64,000 nt of DNA from Halovivax limisalsi. Lineage in GTDB: Archaea > Halobacteriota > Halobacteria > Halobacteriales > Natrialbaceae. This document shows positions 49,281 through 58,801 of this stretch, in pieces. Made by a program: the position numbers and the translations under genes. Location: assembly GCF_023093535.1 (NCBI RefSeq), contig NZ_CP095757.1, forward strand, positions 434,001-498,000, given 5' to 3'. How positions within the stretch are numbered: the first letter of the stretch is position 1; each line of letters opens with the position of its first letter. The notes beneath the pieces are model-generated. The model saw only the letters and a program-made list of their open reading frames with translations, was not told the DNA's origin and searched no databases.

Positions 49281-51983
49281 CTACCGCCGCTGGTCGTGAC
49301 CGAGCGCGGCCCGGAGGATCCGCATTCCAAGCGCGGTGATGCCGTAGTTCTCCATGCCGAAGGGGTGCATGTTCGACTGGTTGGCTGGCGGCAGGAGGCT
49401 GCCGATGACGGTGATCGAGCCCAGTTCGCCGACGATCACGCCGCCGCCCGTCGTCGCGGCCACGTCACCGCCGGCCGACGTGAACGCGTTCTGGCTCACG
49501 GTGTGGACCGGCGACTCGTTGCTGGTCGTGTAGCCGATCGTCGGCCCCGTCCAGAGTTCGCTCTCGAGCGAGCTGACGTGGTTCACCAGCTCGTGGTTCG
49601 ACGTACTTCCCAACATGGCGAACTGCCGGGTGCTTCGATCCACGTCCGAGGAGCCGATGGAACTCGCACCCTCGACATCGAGCGGGCCCAGCAGCGAGAG
49701 GCCCGCGTCGGTCAGGACGAGTTCGCCGCCGGCGTCGACGTACGTCTCGATCGCGGAGACGTACGCGCCGCTGTTGACGCCGTCGTCGTGGACGAGCACC
49801 AGCTGGTCGTAGGCGGGCTGGCCGCCGCTGACCAGCGAGCCGCTCTCGACGTCGCTCACGGAAAGCGTCGCGGCCGAGCCGTCGACCATGGCGTCGCCGT
49901 ACTCCTCGAGGAAGGTGACCGGCGTCACGTCGTACGCGCGCTGGTCGTAGTCCATGATCCCAGGGTCCGGCCGGCCCCTGGCCTCGATGGTCGAGACTCG
50001 AAGGTCGGCGGAGGCAGCCTCGTCGCGAGTGCGTCCGCCCTCAGCGCGATCCCGGCCGTCCTCGCCGCGAGCACGCCCGTTTCCGCCGCGGACGCGGACC
50101 TCCCAGGTCCCCGGGTCGGGATCGGTGATCAGCCAGTCCGCGCCGCGACCGAATTCGCGCACGCGCACCGGCGCGGACCGGACCTCGGTGCCGTCCGGCG
50201 CGATCAGCGAGGCCTCGTCGATGCGGCCCGTCGCTTCGGTGACGTCGATCGAGAGCGTGTGGACGTCCCGATCGACGCGGATCCGGTGGCGGCCGCGACC
50301 GCGCGTCGCGTCGATCGTCGTCTCGTCGCGAGAGATCGACGTCGCCGAATCGACGGCGACGTCGTCGGAACTGCGGGCCACGGTCGGGCTGTCGACGATC
50401 GCGAGCGAGCGCCCGCCGGTCTCGATCCCGCCGTCGACGGGTTCGGCCGCGACGCGCGCGAGTTCGCGCATGCAGATCTGGTAGGCCGCCGCCTGGACCG
50501 TCACGAGCCCGGCGTTGAAGGGGACGGGGCTGGCGGTCTGGGCGTTGTCGATCGCCATCTCGTAGCTGAGGACCGTCGCGCCGAGGCCGCCCATCTCGAC
50601 GGCCTTGCCGAGCCAGCCGCCCATGCTGCCGGTGACGTTGTAATTGATCGTGTCCGCGGTGGTTCCCCACTCGTAGGGGACCGAGGGGACGTCGTAGATG
50701 CCTCGCTGAGAGGCCGCGTCGGAGATCTCGCCGCTGTACTGGTCCATCAGCGGGGCGATCTCGTCCTCGTAGGCCTGATTCGTCCGCTCGTTGAGGGCGT
50801 CGATCGCGGCCTGGTCGCGCGGCCCGTACTCGTCGTTGCCCTGCATCGAGTTGACGAGGTGGTTCGAGCCGTACATCCCGTGGAAGTCCGAGGCGAAGGC
50901 GACGTCGTCGTACTTTCGGAGTTCGTGGACGAGCCACAGCACGTCCGGAACGTACTGCTCGTACTGGCTCTCGACGTCGTCGTCGGGGCCGCTCGGGTCG
51001 TCGTTCACGAGATCCTCTCCGTTCGGCTCGCCGGGATACTTGTTGGGGTCGATGAGCCCCGCGGTGGGGTACTGCCGGTTCGGGTCGAGGTTGGAGCCGT
51101 TGACGCGCGTGAACGTATCGCTCGAGGAGCTGGCCGCCGAGACCGTCTCGGGGTGCTTCGCCATCCAGCCGTCGGGATTCGACAGGACGAAGACCAGCCC
51201 GATGTCGTCGAGCCAGGATTCGAGTTCGGACTCTTCCCCGCGGAGGACGCCCTCGAGGAGCCGCATCCCCGCTTCGACGCCGCTTCGCTCGTCGCCGTGG
51301 ATGCTGAGCGAGTTGACGACGACCGACTTGTCGGTGATCGAGTCGACGTCGTTCGATAGTTCCGCGACCACGAGGTCGTAGGTGCTGTGCCCGCCGGTTC
51401 GTCGGTTATCGAGCCCCGGCGTGTTCCCGAAGCGTTTGACGTTGACGCGGTCGGGGTACTCCTCGGCGAAGTGTTCGAGGCCGGCGACGGCCTCCTCGTA
51501 GGCGATGTAATCGAGCGCCTCCTGCGGGTCGGGGAAGACCCGGTCCGGGTACTCGTAGTGCTTCCAGAACGGGTTCGCGCCGGGCGCGTACTGCAGGCGC
51601 GTGACGAGGAAGTACTGGGAGATCTCGTCGATCTCGCCCGTCGTCAACCGGGCGTACATGGCCGCACCGGGGCCGCCGGTCGTTTGCACGTCCGTCCCGA
51701 AGTCTGTCAGTTCCGAGAGGACGCGGTCGTCGAAGGCGCTGACCAGCGTCGGGATGCGCTCGCTCGACCCGACGTTGTCGTAGAGGTACTCGAGTTCGTC
51801 CGTCAGTTTGTAGCGCTCGACGGCCGACTCACGCGATTCGCGGCCGCGTCCCGTCGCGGCCGCGCTCGCCGATCCGCTCGCCAGTCCGACCGTGCCGGCG
51901 GCGCCCGCCAGGAACCGGCGCCGACTCACTGGACAGGGCCGCTCGTCGAGAGCGTGGTCGTCCGCGTCGTCAGTGTGAAACAT
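49281..51983 (-). CDS. Tat-exported M14-family zinc carboxypeptidase, large
   Basis: A 900-residue exported metallopeptidase. Signal: Tat motif SRRRFLAGAAG. The M14 domain (about residues 130-510) contains HGDERSG (zinc HxxE, about 225), DPNRQYPTAG (substrate-binding Arg), DFHGMYGSNH (third zinc His) and a C-terminal catalytic-Glu region LSYEMAIDN. The C-terminal 380 residues comprise a proprotein-convertase-P-like or beta-sandwich part (RIRVDRDVHTLSIDVT) and an alpha/beta part (YDQLVLVHDDGVNSG) ending near the terminus. No lipobox or membrane anchor is seen. Acts on surface or environmental proteins. Confidence 0.88.
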   Translation of the reverse strand: MFHTDDADDHALDERPCPVSRRRFLAGAAGTVGLASGSASAAATGRGRESRESAVERYKLTDELEYLYDNVGSSERIPTLVSAFDDRVLSELTDFGTDVQTTGGPGAAMYARLTTGEIDEISQYFLVTRLQYAPGANPFWKHYEYPDRVFPDPQEALDYIAYEEAVAGLEHFAEEYPDRVNVKRFGNTPGLDNRRTGGHSTYDLVVAELSNDVDSITDKSVVVNSLSIHGDERSGVEAGMRLLEGVLRGEESELESWLDDIGLVFVLSNPDGWMAKHPETVSAASSSSDTFTRVNGSNLDPNRQYPTAGLIDPNKYPGEPNGEDLVNDDPSGPDDDVESQYEQYVPDVLWLVHELRKYDDVAFASDFHGMYGSNHLVNSMQGNDEYGPRDQAAIDALNERTNQAYEDEIAPLMDQYSGEISDAASQRGIYDVPSVPYEWGTTADTINYNVTGSMGGWLGKAVEMGGLGATVLSYEMAIDNAQTASPVPFNAGLVTVQAAAYQICMRELARVAAEPVDGGIETGGRSLAIVDSPTVARSSDDVAVDSATSISRDETTIDATRGRGRHRIRVDRDVHTLSIDVTEATGRIDEASLIAPDGTEVRSAPVRVREFGRGADWLITDPDPGTWEVRVRGGNGRARGEDGRDRAEGGRTRDEAASADLRVSTIEARGRPDPGIMDYDQRAYDVTPVTFLEEYGDAMVDGSAATLSVSDVESGSLVSGGQPAYDQLVLVHDDGVNSGAYVSAIETYVDAGGELVLTDAGLSLLGPLDVEGASSIGSSDVDRSTRQFAMLGSTSNHELVNHVSSLESELWTGPTIGYTTSNESPVHTVSQNAFTSAGGDVAATTGGGVIVGELGSITVIGSLLPPANQSNMHPFGMENYGITALGMRILRAALGHDQRR

Positions 51984-52146
51984 ACTACGAACGCATCATT
52001 CTATCCCCCGGGAGATATATTTATTCTAGCTCGACAGAAATAATATCGGGCCGCGAGGTCGTGATAATCCAGGGACTGCGCCGCCGCTGCCGTCGCGGGC
52101 GATGAGGTGACCGAGGCCGGTTCGGTGCGGCGCGGTAGCGGACGCG

Positions 52147-52392
52147 TCAGGGAATCAGCTGTTCGCCGTCGGCATCGTACACCGTGATCGCGTCGACGGG
52201 GCAGGCGCGGGCGGCGAATTTGGCGTCGAGCTCGGCGTCCGGGGGGACCTCGCGTTCGAAGACGCCGTCCTCGACCTCGGTCGATTCGCGGAGGACGGCT
52301 TTGCCGCGGTCGGTGTCCTTCTCGAACTCGTCCCACGCCGCAACGCACTGGTACATCCCGATACAGACGTCCTCGTCGAACGCGATTCGCAT
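52147..52392 (-). CDS. 3Fe-4S-type ferredoxin
   Basis: An 81-residue ferredoxin. Cysteines C10 (DVCIGMYQC), C16 and C64 (ARACPVDA) are kept, while the second position of the CxxCxxC motif is methionine. This three-cysteine arrangement suits a [3Fe-4S] cluster, as in the ferredoxins that serve cytochromes P450 and some oxygenases. No such partner gene is adjacent. Confidence 0.88.
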   Translation of the reverse strand: MRIAFDEDVCIGMYQCVAAWDEFEKDTDRGKAVLRESTEVEDGVFEREVPPDAELDAKFAARACPVDAITVYDADGEQLIP

Positions 52393-52506
52393 ATCTATTC
52401 CTTCACCTGTAACCGTTTAGCCTTGGCGACGCGGCCTCGGCGGTCGTTTCGAGAGTCGATATCGAAACTAACTATTTATGGCGATGGTTGTTGGTTGTAA
52501 TTCGGT

Positions 52507-53559
52507 ATGTCATACCATGCCACTGATCGATCGGCCGTCACGACCGACCGACGCCTCGCGCGTCGAACCGTACTGGCCACCGGCGCCGCGATACTCGGCG
52601 TCGGCGCGCCGAGCGCGTCGATCGCCGCGAGCGATGGACCGGAGCAGACGAACAAGGCTTCGTCGGCGGGTTCGTGTGACTCGGAGCTGGATCGCTGGGA
52701 CCGACCCGTCGTCCGGACTGACGCCGATTGGGACACGACCGTCTCGGACGCCCGATACTGTTCGCTCCCGTGTGCGCTGACGGAGTCGACGCCCCTCCGG
52801 ATCGGCCAGCAGATTCGACTCTCCGGCGGCGGGCCGAACGGCTACGAGACGGCGGCGTTCACCGTCGCCGATCACCGCGACGACGGCGCAGTCGGCCTCA
52901 CCGACGGTGGGCTGAGCCGGATGGATCTCGCCGACGGCGACGGCGTCACGATCGGGGCGAGACCGGTCCACCCGTCCTACGCGTCGCGAAACGCGGCCAG
53001 ACTCAACGAAGAGTACGCGGAGTACCTCGTCGGCGACGTGGCGGCGACGTCCGTCCTCGCGATGGCACCCCACGGCGGCCACATCGAGCTCGGGACCGAT
53101 TTCCAGGCCGAGCGCGTCGCCGAGACGACGGGCGGGCTGGGGTGGGTCGCCGCCGGGTTCTACGACGGTGCCGGGACGTACAACCGGTGGCACGTTCCCT
53201 CCATCGACGTCGAGATCGACTCGTTTCCCGCGCTCTCGGGACTCGCCGGGGGAACCTACGACTGGACCGTTGCCTTCCACGGCCTCGCCGACGACGCCAT
53301 CATCGTCGGCGGGACCGCGAGCGAAGTCGACCGTCAGACGGTCGCGGACGCGATCACCGCGCGGCTGCCGAACACGCCGGTCGAACTCGGGTCCGATTCG
53401 ACGACCGGATACGACGGCTCGTCGCCGATCAACGTCCTCAATCGGATCGGCCAGACGGGCCGCACCCTCCAGCTCGAACAGCCCAAATCGGTCAGAGTGA
53501 ACGACTGGCACGCCGTCGCGGATGGCGTCGCCGACGCGATCGGCGAGTTGTCGGCTTGA
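52507..53559 (+). CDS. Tat-exported poly-gamma-glutamate hydrolase-like protein 1
   Basis: A 350-residue exported protein of the PghP/YjqB-like family (M14-like fold) known from phages and bacilli that depolymerise poly-gamma-glutamate. Signal: LARRTVLATGAAI Tat type. Catalytic core: MAPHGGHIELGTDFQAERVA (about residues 187-206, split here), YNRWHVPSIDVEIDSF and VAFHGLADDAI. Zinc ligands would be the HGG and later AFHG histidines plus a glutamate. The start at 52507 follows a TATA-like CTATTTATGG by about 30 bases. First of three paralogues. Confidence 0.82.
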   Translation: MSYHATDRSAVTTDRRLARRTVLATGAAILGVGAPSASIAASDGPEQTNKASSAGSCDSELDRWDRPVVRTDADWDTTVSDARYCSLPCALTESTPLRIGQQIRLSGGGPNGYETAAFTVADHRDDGAVGLTDGGLSRMDLADGDGVTIGARPVHPSYASRNAARLNEEYAEYLVGDVAATSVLAMAPHGGHIELGTDFQAERVAETTGGLGWVAAGFYDGAGTYNRWHVPSIDVEIDSFPALSGLAGGTYDWTVAFHGLADDAIIVGGTASEVDRQTVADAITARLPNTPVELGSDSTTGYDGSSPINVLNRIGQTGRTLQLEQPKSVRVNDWHAVADGVADAIGELSA

Positions 53560-53810
53560 CGCCGTCCAACTGCCGGTTCGTGGGGCGCGACACGCTCACA
53601 CGGGACTCGTGTGTTCGGGCGCCGACCCCGACGGAGCGGTGGCCGTGGGTTGCGAACCGACGCCCGCGCCAGGACGAGCGGATCGATCGGTCACGTGAGC
53701 GCGGTTCGCTGCCAGACCGTTCGAGTTAGAACCGGGACGATCGATCGGAATTGCAAGGCCTGTAGTACGTGCTAATAGTTAATACCAACTACGATGGCGC
53801 TTGGAACGCA

Positions 53811-54833
53811 ATGGACCCCCAGTCCTCACCGAGCCGCCGTCGCGCCAGTTCCCGATCGAGTCGGCGACGCGTTCTCGCGGTCGGCGCGTCGCTCCTCGGA
53901 CTCTCGGCGATCTCGACGGGATCGGGCACCGAATCGGATGCCACGACCTCCTGCGGACCCGAGGTGCGCTACTGGCAACGGCCGGTCACCGAGACCGACG
54001 CCGACTGGTCGACGTGGTCGCCCCCGTCGCGGTACTGCTCGCTTCCTCGGTCGTTACTCCGGACGACGGTGCTCGAGGTGGGCCAACAGGTTCGGCTCAG
54101 ACACGACGAATCCGGGTTCGAATCGGCCGCGTACACGGTCGCCTCCGCGGCCCACGGCGGCGCCGTCGGTCTCACCGAAGGCGGACTGGACCGACTTGGT
54201 GTCGACGAGAACGACGTGGTGACGATCGCGTCGATGGTCGTCCACCCGATCTACGATTCGCGTCAGGAGGCGCGGCTCAACGACGAGTTCGTCGAGTACC
54301 TCGCCGGCGACGACGGTGCGGCGACCGTCGTCACGTTGGCCCCGCACGGGGGCTACATCGAGTACGGTACGGACTTCGAGGCCAGACGCGTCGCCGAGCA
54401 GGCCGACGGGCTCGGCTGGATCTGCGCCGGCTTCAACAGCGGGGGCGGCGCGTTCGATCGGTGGCACGTGACGTCCACCGAGATTCACGCCAATTCCTTC
54501 CGGGAGCTGGGCTGTCTCCTCGATCGCGACTTCGAGTGGGCCGTCGCCTTCCACGGCTACACGAACGACTACATCACGGTCTGTGGGACCGCGAGCGAGA
54601 GCGAACGCGAGACGGTGGCGAACTCGCTCGGCCAGCGACTGCCGGACGTGTCGATCAAGGTGCCGACAAACGGGGACGGGGATTATCGCGGCGTCTCGCC
54701 GGCAAACATCCTCAACCGGGTCGGCGAAATCGGCCGAACGATCCAGATCGAACAACCGTTCGGCGTCAGGGAGACACGGTGGCACCACGTGGCCGACGGC
54801 GTCGTCGAAGCGCTCGAAATCCTGACCGATTGA
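53811..54833 (+). CDS. Tat-exported poly-gamma-glutamate hydrolase-like protein 2
   Basis: A 340-residue paralogue of the preceding gene. Signal: SSRRRVLAVGASLLG. Core: LAPHGGYIEYGTDFEARRVA (split), FDRWHVTSTEIHANSF and VAFHGYTNDYI. The N-terminal part is also alike (VRYWQRPVTETDADW versus a similar stretch in protein 1). The ATG at 53811 was chosen because a TATA-like CTAATAGTTAATA lies about 30 bases upstream; a GTG at 53769 is within the promoter. Confidence 0.82.
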   Translation: MDPQSSPSRRRASSRSSRRRVLAVGASLLGLSAISTGSGTESDATTSCGPEVRYWQRPVTETDADWSTWSPPSRYCSLPRSLLRTTVLEVGQQVRLRHDESGFESAAYTVASAAHGGAVGLTEGGLDRLGVDENDVVTIASMVVHPIYDSRQEARLNDEFVEYLAGDDGAATVVTLAPHGGYIEYGTDFEARRVAEQADGLGWICAGFNSGGGAFDRWHVTSTEIHANSFRELGCLLDRDFEWAVAFHGYTNDYITVCGTASESERETVANSLGQRLPDVSIKVPTNGDGDYRGVSPANILNRVGEIGRTIQIEQPFGVRETRWHHVADGVVEALEILTD

Positions 54834-54963
54834 TTCGGCGGCGACGCTGGGTTCGGTCCTCGCGGCGCAGCCGTCCGAACGAGCCCGACAGATATCGTGT
54901 GGTGTGTTAGTCGGGACCATATATCATCGTGATTTTATGTTCCCCGCCGTCAGAGTCGACGCT

Positions 54964-55752
54964 ATGGCCACGGACGCCAGTGCGGCGAGCGAACCGACGG
55001 GCGACGCGCTCGGACGGGCGATGTGGGACTACCAGCACGATCGGTACGGCGCGCTTCGCTACCGCGACGGATCGAGCGCGATGGACGGCCGCGTCGAGGC
55101 AAATTACTTCGCGCCCCGCTCGGAGTGGGCCGATCGGCGGATCGACCAGCTGTCGACGCTGGCCGAGGCCGGCGGGCCGATCCTCGACGTCGGCTGCGGG
55201 ACTGGCCAGCACGTCCGCTGGTTCCAGGACCGGGACGCCGAGGCGATCGGGATCGACGTGAGCCCGCGTGCGGTCGCGACGGCCCGGGCGACGGGAGCCC
55301 GCCAAGTACTCGTCGGCGATATGTTCGACCTGCCGTTCCCGGCGGATCGCTTCCGCGCGATCAACTGCTCGGGGACCCAGCTCGGCCTCGGGGGCTCGCT
55401 CGCCGGCATTTCGTCGCTCCTCGACGAATTCGCCCGCGTGACGACCGACGACGCCGTCGCCCTCGTCGACAACTACGATCCGCGGGGGCTCGACGCGGAC
55501 TTCTTCGGCTACCGTCCGGACCCCCGCGACGGCATCGCCCACCGGTGCTTTCACTTCGAGTACGAGCCACCATCCGACGGATCGTCGGGCAGGGCGATCG
55601 GCGCCTCGCTTCACTTCCTGTGCTGTTCGCCCGACCGACTCCGCGAGGCGGTCGGCGAGACGCCGTGGCGCGTCGCTCGCGCGTTCGAGCAAGACGACGG
55701 GCGCTTCTACCGGGCGCTGCTCGAGCGCACCGGCCCCGACCCGGCACCGTGA
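54964..55752 (+). CDS. Class I SAM-dependent methyltransferase
   Basis: A 262-residue methyltransferase. SAM-binding motif I reads ILDVGCGTGQHVRW (about residues 72-85), motif II IGIDVSPRAV, and motif III FPADRFRAINCSG. A helix-rich N-terminus WDYQHDRYGALRYRDG precedes. The start at 54964 fits a TTTTATG TATA-like element about 30 bases upstream. It lies between two hydrolase-like genes but has its own promoter; substrate unknown. Confidence 0.85.
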   Translation: MATDASAASEPTGDALGRAMWDYQHDRYGALRYRDGSSAMDGRVEANYFAPRSEWADRRIDQLSTLAEAGGPILDVGCGTGQHVRWFQDRDAEAIGIDVSPRAVATARATGARQVLVGDMFDLPFPADRFRAINCSGTQLGLGGSLAGISSLLDEFARVTTDDAVALVDNYDPRGLDADFFGYRPDPRDGIAHRCFHFEYEPPSDGSSGRAIGASLHFLCCSPDRLREAVGETPWRVARAFEQDDGRFYRALLERTGPDPAP

Positions 55753-55881
55753 CGACCCGCCGGATCGATCCAGTGCCTGGACGCCGGCGTCCCGGCCCCG
55801 ACGGTGCCGTCGCTACCGGCCATAATATTCGATCGATTCGAGTAGAAAGAATAATGGTAGACCGGTCGTGACGGTGTCGTG

Positions 55882-57429
55882 ATGGACCGGCCCGCCGAGC
55901 GAACCGTCGACCGACTAGGCGACGCCGCCAGGTGCTGCCTCAGGCGAGACGTGCTTCGCTCCGGGGCCGCGGTTTCGTCGATCACGTTGTTGCTGACGAT
56001 GCGCGGCGATACGTCCGCGCCCGACGGCGCCAGTTCGGCCGAACGCGGGTCCCCGGCCGCGTCGGGCGGCGATCGACCGGACGCCGGTCTGGCCCAACGG
56101 AGCGCCGGCGGGACCGGGGCCGACGCAGCAGGTAACCCGAACGCGTCCGCCGGGGACGGCGCTGCCGACCAGAGACGCGGCGCCGACGGGGACCACGACG
56201 CGGACGACCGGGCGAGCGACAGCACCACCGAAGGCGGCACCGAAGCAGACGGCGGGAACGATCGGGGCGACGAACAGGCCGGTGAAGACGACGAGGACGG
56301 GACCGAAGACGGTCGCGAGAACGGCGGCGATGACGGCGGCGACGGCGAATCGGACGGCCCCGGTAACGACGATGACGGGGACGGCGAGGACGACGGCGGT
56401 AACGACGATGGCGGGGATACCGGCGAAGATGGCGGGGACGGGACCGACGACGGTGACGATGGGAGCGGAGATGACGGCGACGACGGCTCGGGCGACGAAG
56501 GGACCGACGACCCCGACTGGCGCGACGGCGCCGTCGAACTGTCCGAGACGTCACTCGGTGCGAGCGGGGCGGTCGATCCCGGTTCCCGGTGCGTCCTTCA
56601 CCCAAAATTTCTCGCCGCGCACGAGCTGGAGGTCGGCCGCCAGATCCGCGTCCGACCCGACGACCCCGGCGCGGTGGCCGACGCGACGTTCACGATCGTC
56701 GAGTCTCGCGAGGGGGACCCGTTCGACCTCGGCCTCGACCCGTCCGGCCTGGACCGCCTCGACGCGACGGGCGGTGACGCGGCCGCCATCGACGTGCTGG
56801 CGGTCGACCCAGCGATCGAGTCCCGTGACGGCGCACTCGCGAACGCGGAGTACGCCGAGGTGCTCCGGGGGACGAAGACCCAGCAGCGGCTGGTCGTTCT
56901 CGCACCCCACGGCGGCCACGTCGAACCCGGGACGGATCGGCAAGCCGAGCGGCTTGCCGAGGCACTCGACGGACTGGCCTGGATCGCCGCCGGCTACGAC
57001 GATTCCGGCATCGCGTTCGATCGGTTCCACGTCACATCGACGGCGATCCACCCGGACTCGTTCCCGACGCTCCGGTCGATCGCCAAGACGGACTTCGAGT
57101 GGGGCGTCGCCTTCCACGGCTTCTCGGTCGACGATCGCGTCCTCGTCGGCGGCCGGTGTGACGAGTCCGTCAAGGCGGGCGTCAGGGACGCGATCGACGA
57201 GGTGCTGCCCGAGACGGCGGTCGAGATCGCCCCGCCGGACGGCCCGTACGCCGGCACGTCGCCGGATAACGTGCTCAACCGCCTGGCACCGTTCGACAGG
57301 ACGATCCAGCTCGAACAGCCCCTCTCGATCCGCCGCGAGGCCGCCGGTCGCGTCGTCGACGCCGTCGCCGACGCCCTCGCGGACGAGCTGGAGGGGACAT
57401 CGATCGCCGATCGGCGGTCGGCGTTCTGA
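55882..57429 (+). CDS. Exported poly-gamma-glutamate hydrolase-like protein 3 with acidic linker
   Basis: A 515-residue paralogue. The N-terminus holds a Tat-like segment CCLRRDVLRSGAAV. Residues about 40-215 are low-complexity and extremely acidic, D/G/E/N-rich (many DDGGDGED-type words), a linker not shared by the other two copies. The hydrolase domain at the C-terminus has LAPHGGHVEPGTDRQAERLA (split), FDRFHVTSTAIHPDSF and VAFHGFSVDDR. The ATG at 55882 is preferred over a GTG three bases earlier. The linker could extend the domain through the S-layer. Confidence 0.8.
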   Translation: MDRPAERTVDRLGDAARCCLRRDVLRSGAAVSSITLLLTMRGDTSAPDGASSAERGSPAASGGDRPDAGLAQRSAGGTGADAAGNPNASAGDGAADQRRGADGDHDADDRASDSTTEGGTEADGGNDRGDEQAGEDDEDGTEDGRENGGDDGGDGESDGPGNDDDGDGEDDGGNDDGGDTGEDGGDGTDDGDDGSGDDGDDGSGDEGTDDPDWRDGAVELSETSLGASGAVDPGSRCVLHPKFLAAHELEVGRQIRVRPDDPGAVADATFTIVESREGDPFDLGLDPSGLDRLDATGGDAAAIDVLAVDPAIESRDGALANAEYAEVLRGTKTQQRLVVLAPHGGHVEPGTDRQAERLAEALDGLAWIAAGYDDSGIAFDRFHVTSTAIHPDSFPTLRSIAKTDFEWGVAFHGFSVDDRVLVGGRCDESVKAGVRDAIDEVLPETAVEIAPPDGPYAGTSPDNVLNRLAPFDRTIQLEQPLSIRREAAGRVVDAVADALADELEGTSIADRRSAF

Positions 57430-57555
57430 GTCGATTCGGGTCGTTCGCCCGTTGGTGGGACGTGCGCAGGCCTGGCTGAACCGGCCGTCGGAAACCGGTT
57501 CGCGGTATCGCGCAGGAACGTTTTTCAGCCCGGTCGGTCAACGACGACAGACGGA

Positions 57556-58764
57556 ATGGTCGCGCTGTCGTTCGTCGGCCTCGTCGGCGTCGCGATACTA
57601 ACCTGTCTGGCGATGGCGTGGGTGCTCGGCGCGAACAGCAACTCGCCGCCCTTTGCGCCCGCCATCGGAGCGAACGCGATCTCGACGATGCGGGCGGCGT
57701 TCGTCATCGGGCTGCTCGCCGCCGCGGGGGCCCTCATGCAGGGCGGGAGCATCTCCGAGACGATCGGCGCGGATCTCATCGACGGCGTGACGATCACGCC
57801 GCTTGCGGCCATCGCGGGGTTGCTCACCGCGGCGACGTTCATGGGGATCGGCATCTACACGCGATACCCGATCCCGGCGGCGTTCGCGACGACGGGCGCG
57901 ATGGTCGGCGTCGGGCTCTCGCTCGGCGGCGACCCGGCGATGGCGACCTACCGGCGGCTCGGGATCTTCTGGCTGTTCGTCCCGATCATGTCCGGCGGGC
58001 TGGCCTACGCGACCGCGGTCACGCTGCGGCGGGACGACATCCCGGAATCCGTCGGCGTCCCGGCGCTGGCGGGGCTCGTCGGGGCCATCATCGCCAACAT
58101 CCGCCTGGGCGTCATCCCGGATCCCGCCGCCGACCAGGGGACGGTCGCACGGTTTATCTCCCGGCGGTTCGGCGGCGGGCCGACGCTCGCGGGCGGCGTC
58201 GACCTCGGCATCGTTCTCGTGACGATCGTGGCCGGCGCGATCGCCTTCTCCCTGGTGCGCCGGAGGGTTCTCACCTCCGTCGAAGGCGGGATCCGGTCCT
58301 TCCTGCTCGTCCTCGGCGGGATCGTCGCCTTCTCCTCGGGCGGCTCGCAGGTTGGCCTGGCGACCGGTCCGCTCGAGAACCTCTTCCGGGTCGAACTCGG
58401 CTTGCCGGGGATCACGCTGCTCGCGCTCGGCGCCGCGGGGATCCTCGCCGGCGCCTGGATGGCCGCGCCGCGGCTGCTGCAGGCGACGTCTCGGGAGTAC
58501 GCCCAGCTCGGCGTTCGCCGCTCCATCGCCGCGCTCGTCCCGGGATTCGTCATCGCCCAGCTGGCGATCTTCCTCGGCATCCCGATCTCGCTCAACAACA
58601 TCATCCTCTCGGGCGTCATCGGCGGCGGCCTCGCGGCCGGCTCCGCGGGGGTCTCCCGGCGCAAGATCGGCGTCACGGTCTCGTTCTGGCTGCTGACGCT
58701 CGGAAGCTCGATCGCTCTGGGGTACGGCGTCTACCGGGTCCTCGCGTTCGGGCTGGGCCGGTAG
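57556..58764 (+). CDS. PiT-family inorganic phosphate transporter-like protein
   Basis: A 402-residue membrane protein with about ten spans arranged as two inverted halves. The PiT signatures occur as GANSNSPPFAPAIGANAIS near the N-terminus and FSSGGSQVGLATGPL in the second half. In canonical PiT proteins these read GANDxANA, so both aspartates are replaced here. A haloarchaeal PiT branch with similar changes may exist, so the transported ion is not certain. No regulatory partner (PhoU) is adjacent; a universal stress protein is convergent. Confidence 0.82.
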   Translation: MVALSFVGLVGVAILTCLAMAWVLGANSNSPPFAPAIGANAISTMRAAFVIGLLAAAGALMQGGSISETIGADLIDGVTITPLAAIAGLLTAATFMGIGIYTRYPIPAAFATTGAMVGVGLSLGGDPAMATYRRLGIFWLFVPIMSGGLAYATAVTLRRDDIPESVGVPALAGLVGAIIANIRLGVIPDPAADQGTVARFISRRFGGGPTLAGGVDLGIVLVTIVAGAIAFSLVRRRVLTSVEGGIRSFLLVLGGIVAFSSGGSQVGLATGPLENLFRVELGLPGITLLALGAAGILAGAWMAAPRLLQATSREYAQLGVRRSIAALVPGFVIAQLAIFLGIPISLNNIILSGVIGGGLAAGSAGVSRRKIGVTVSFWLLTLGSSIALGYGVYRVLAFGLGR

Positions 58765-58801
58765 CTGGACCTCGGGCGACCGGTTCTGTCCGCTGTCGGC
58801 C

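Noticed and set aside
49296-51359. A 687-codon plus-strand frame over the carboxypeptidase
   Set aside because: Shadow of the M14 gene, whose zinc motifs and Tat signal are intact on the minus strand.
53769-53810. GTG start upstream of the second hydrolase-like gene
   Set aside because: It lies in a TATA-like AT-rich stretch; the ATG at 53811 gives a normal Tat leader.
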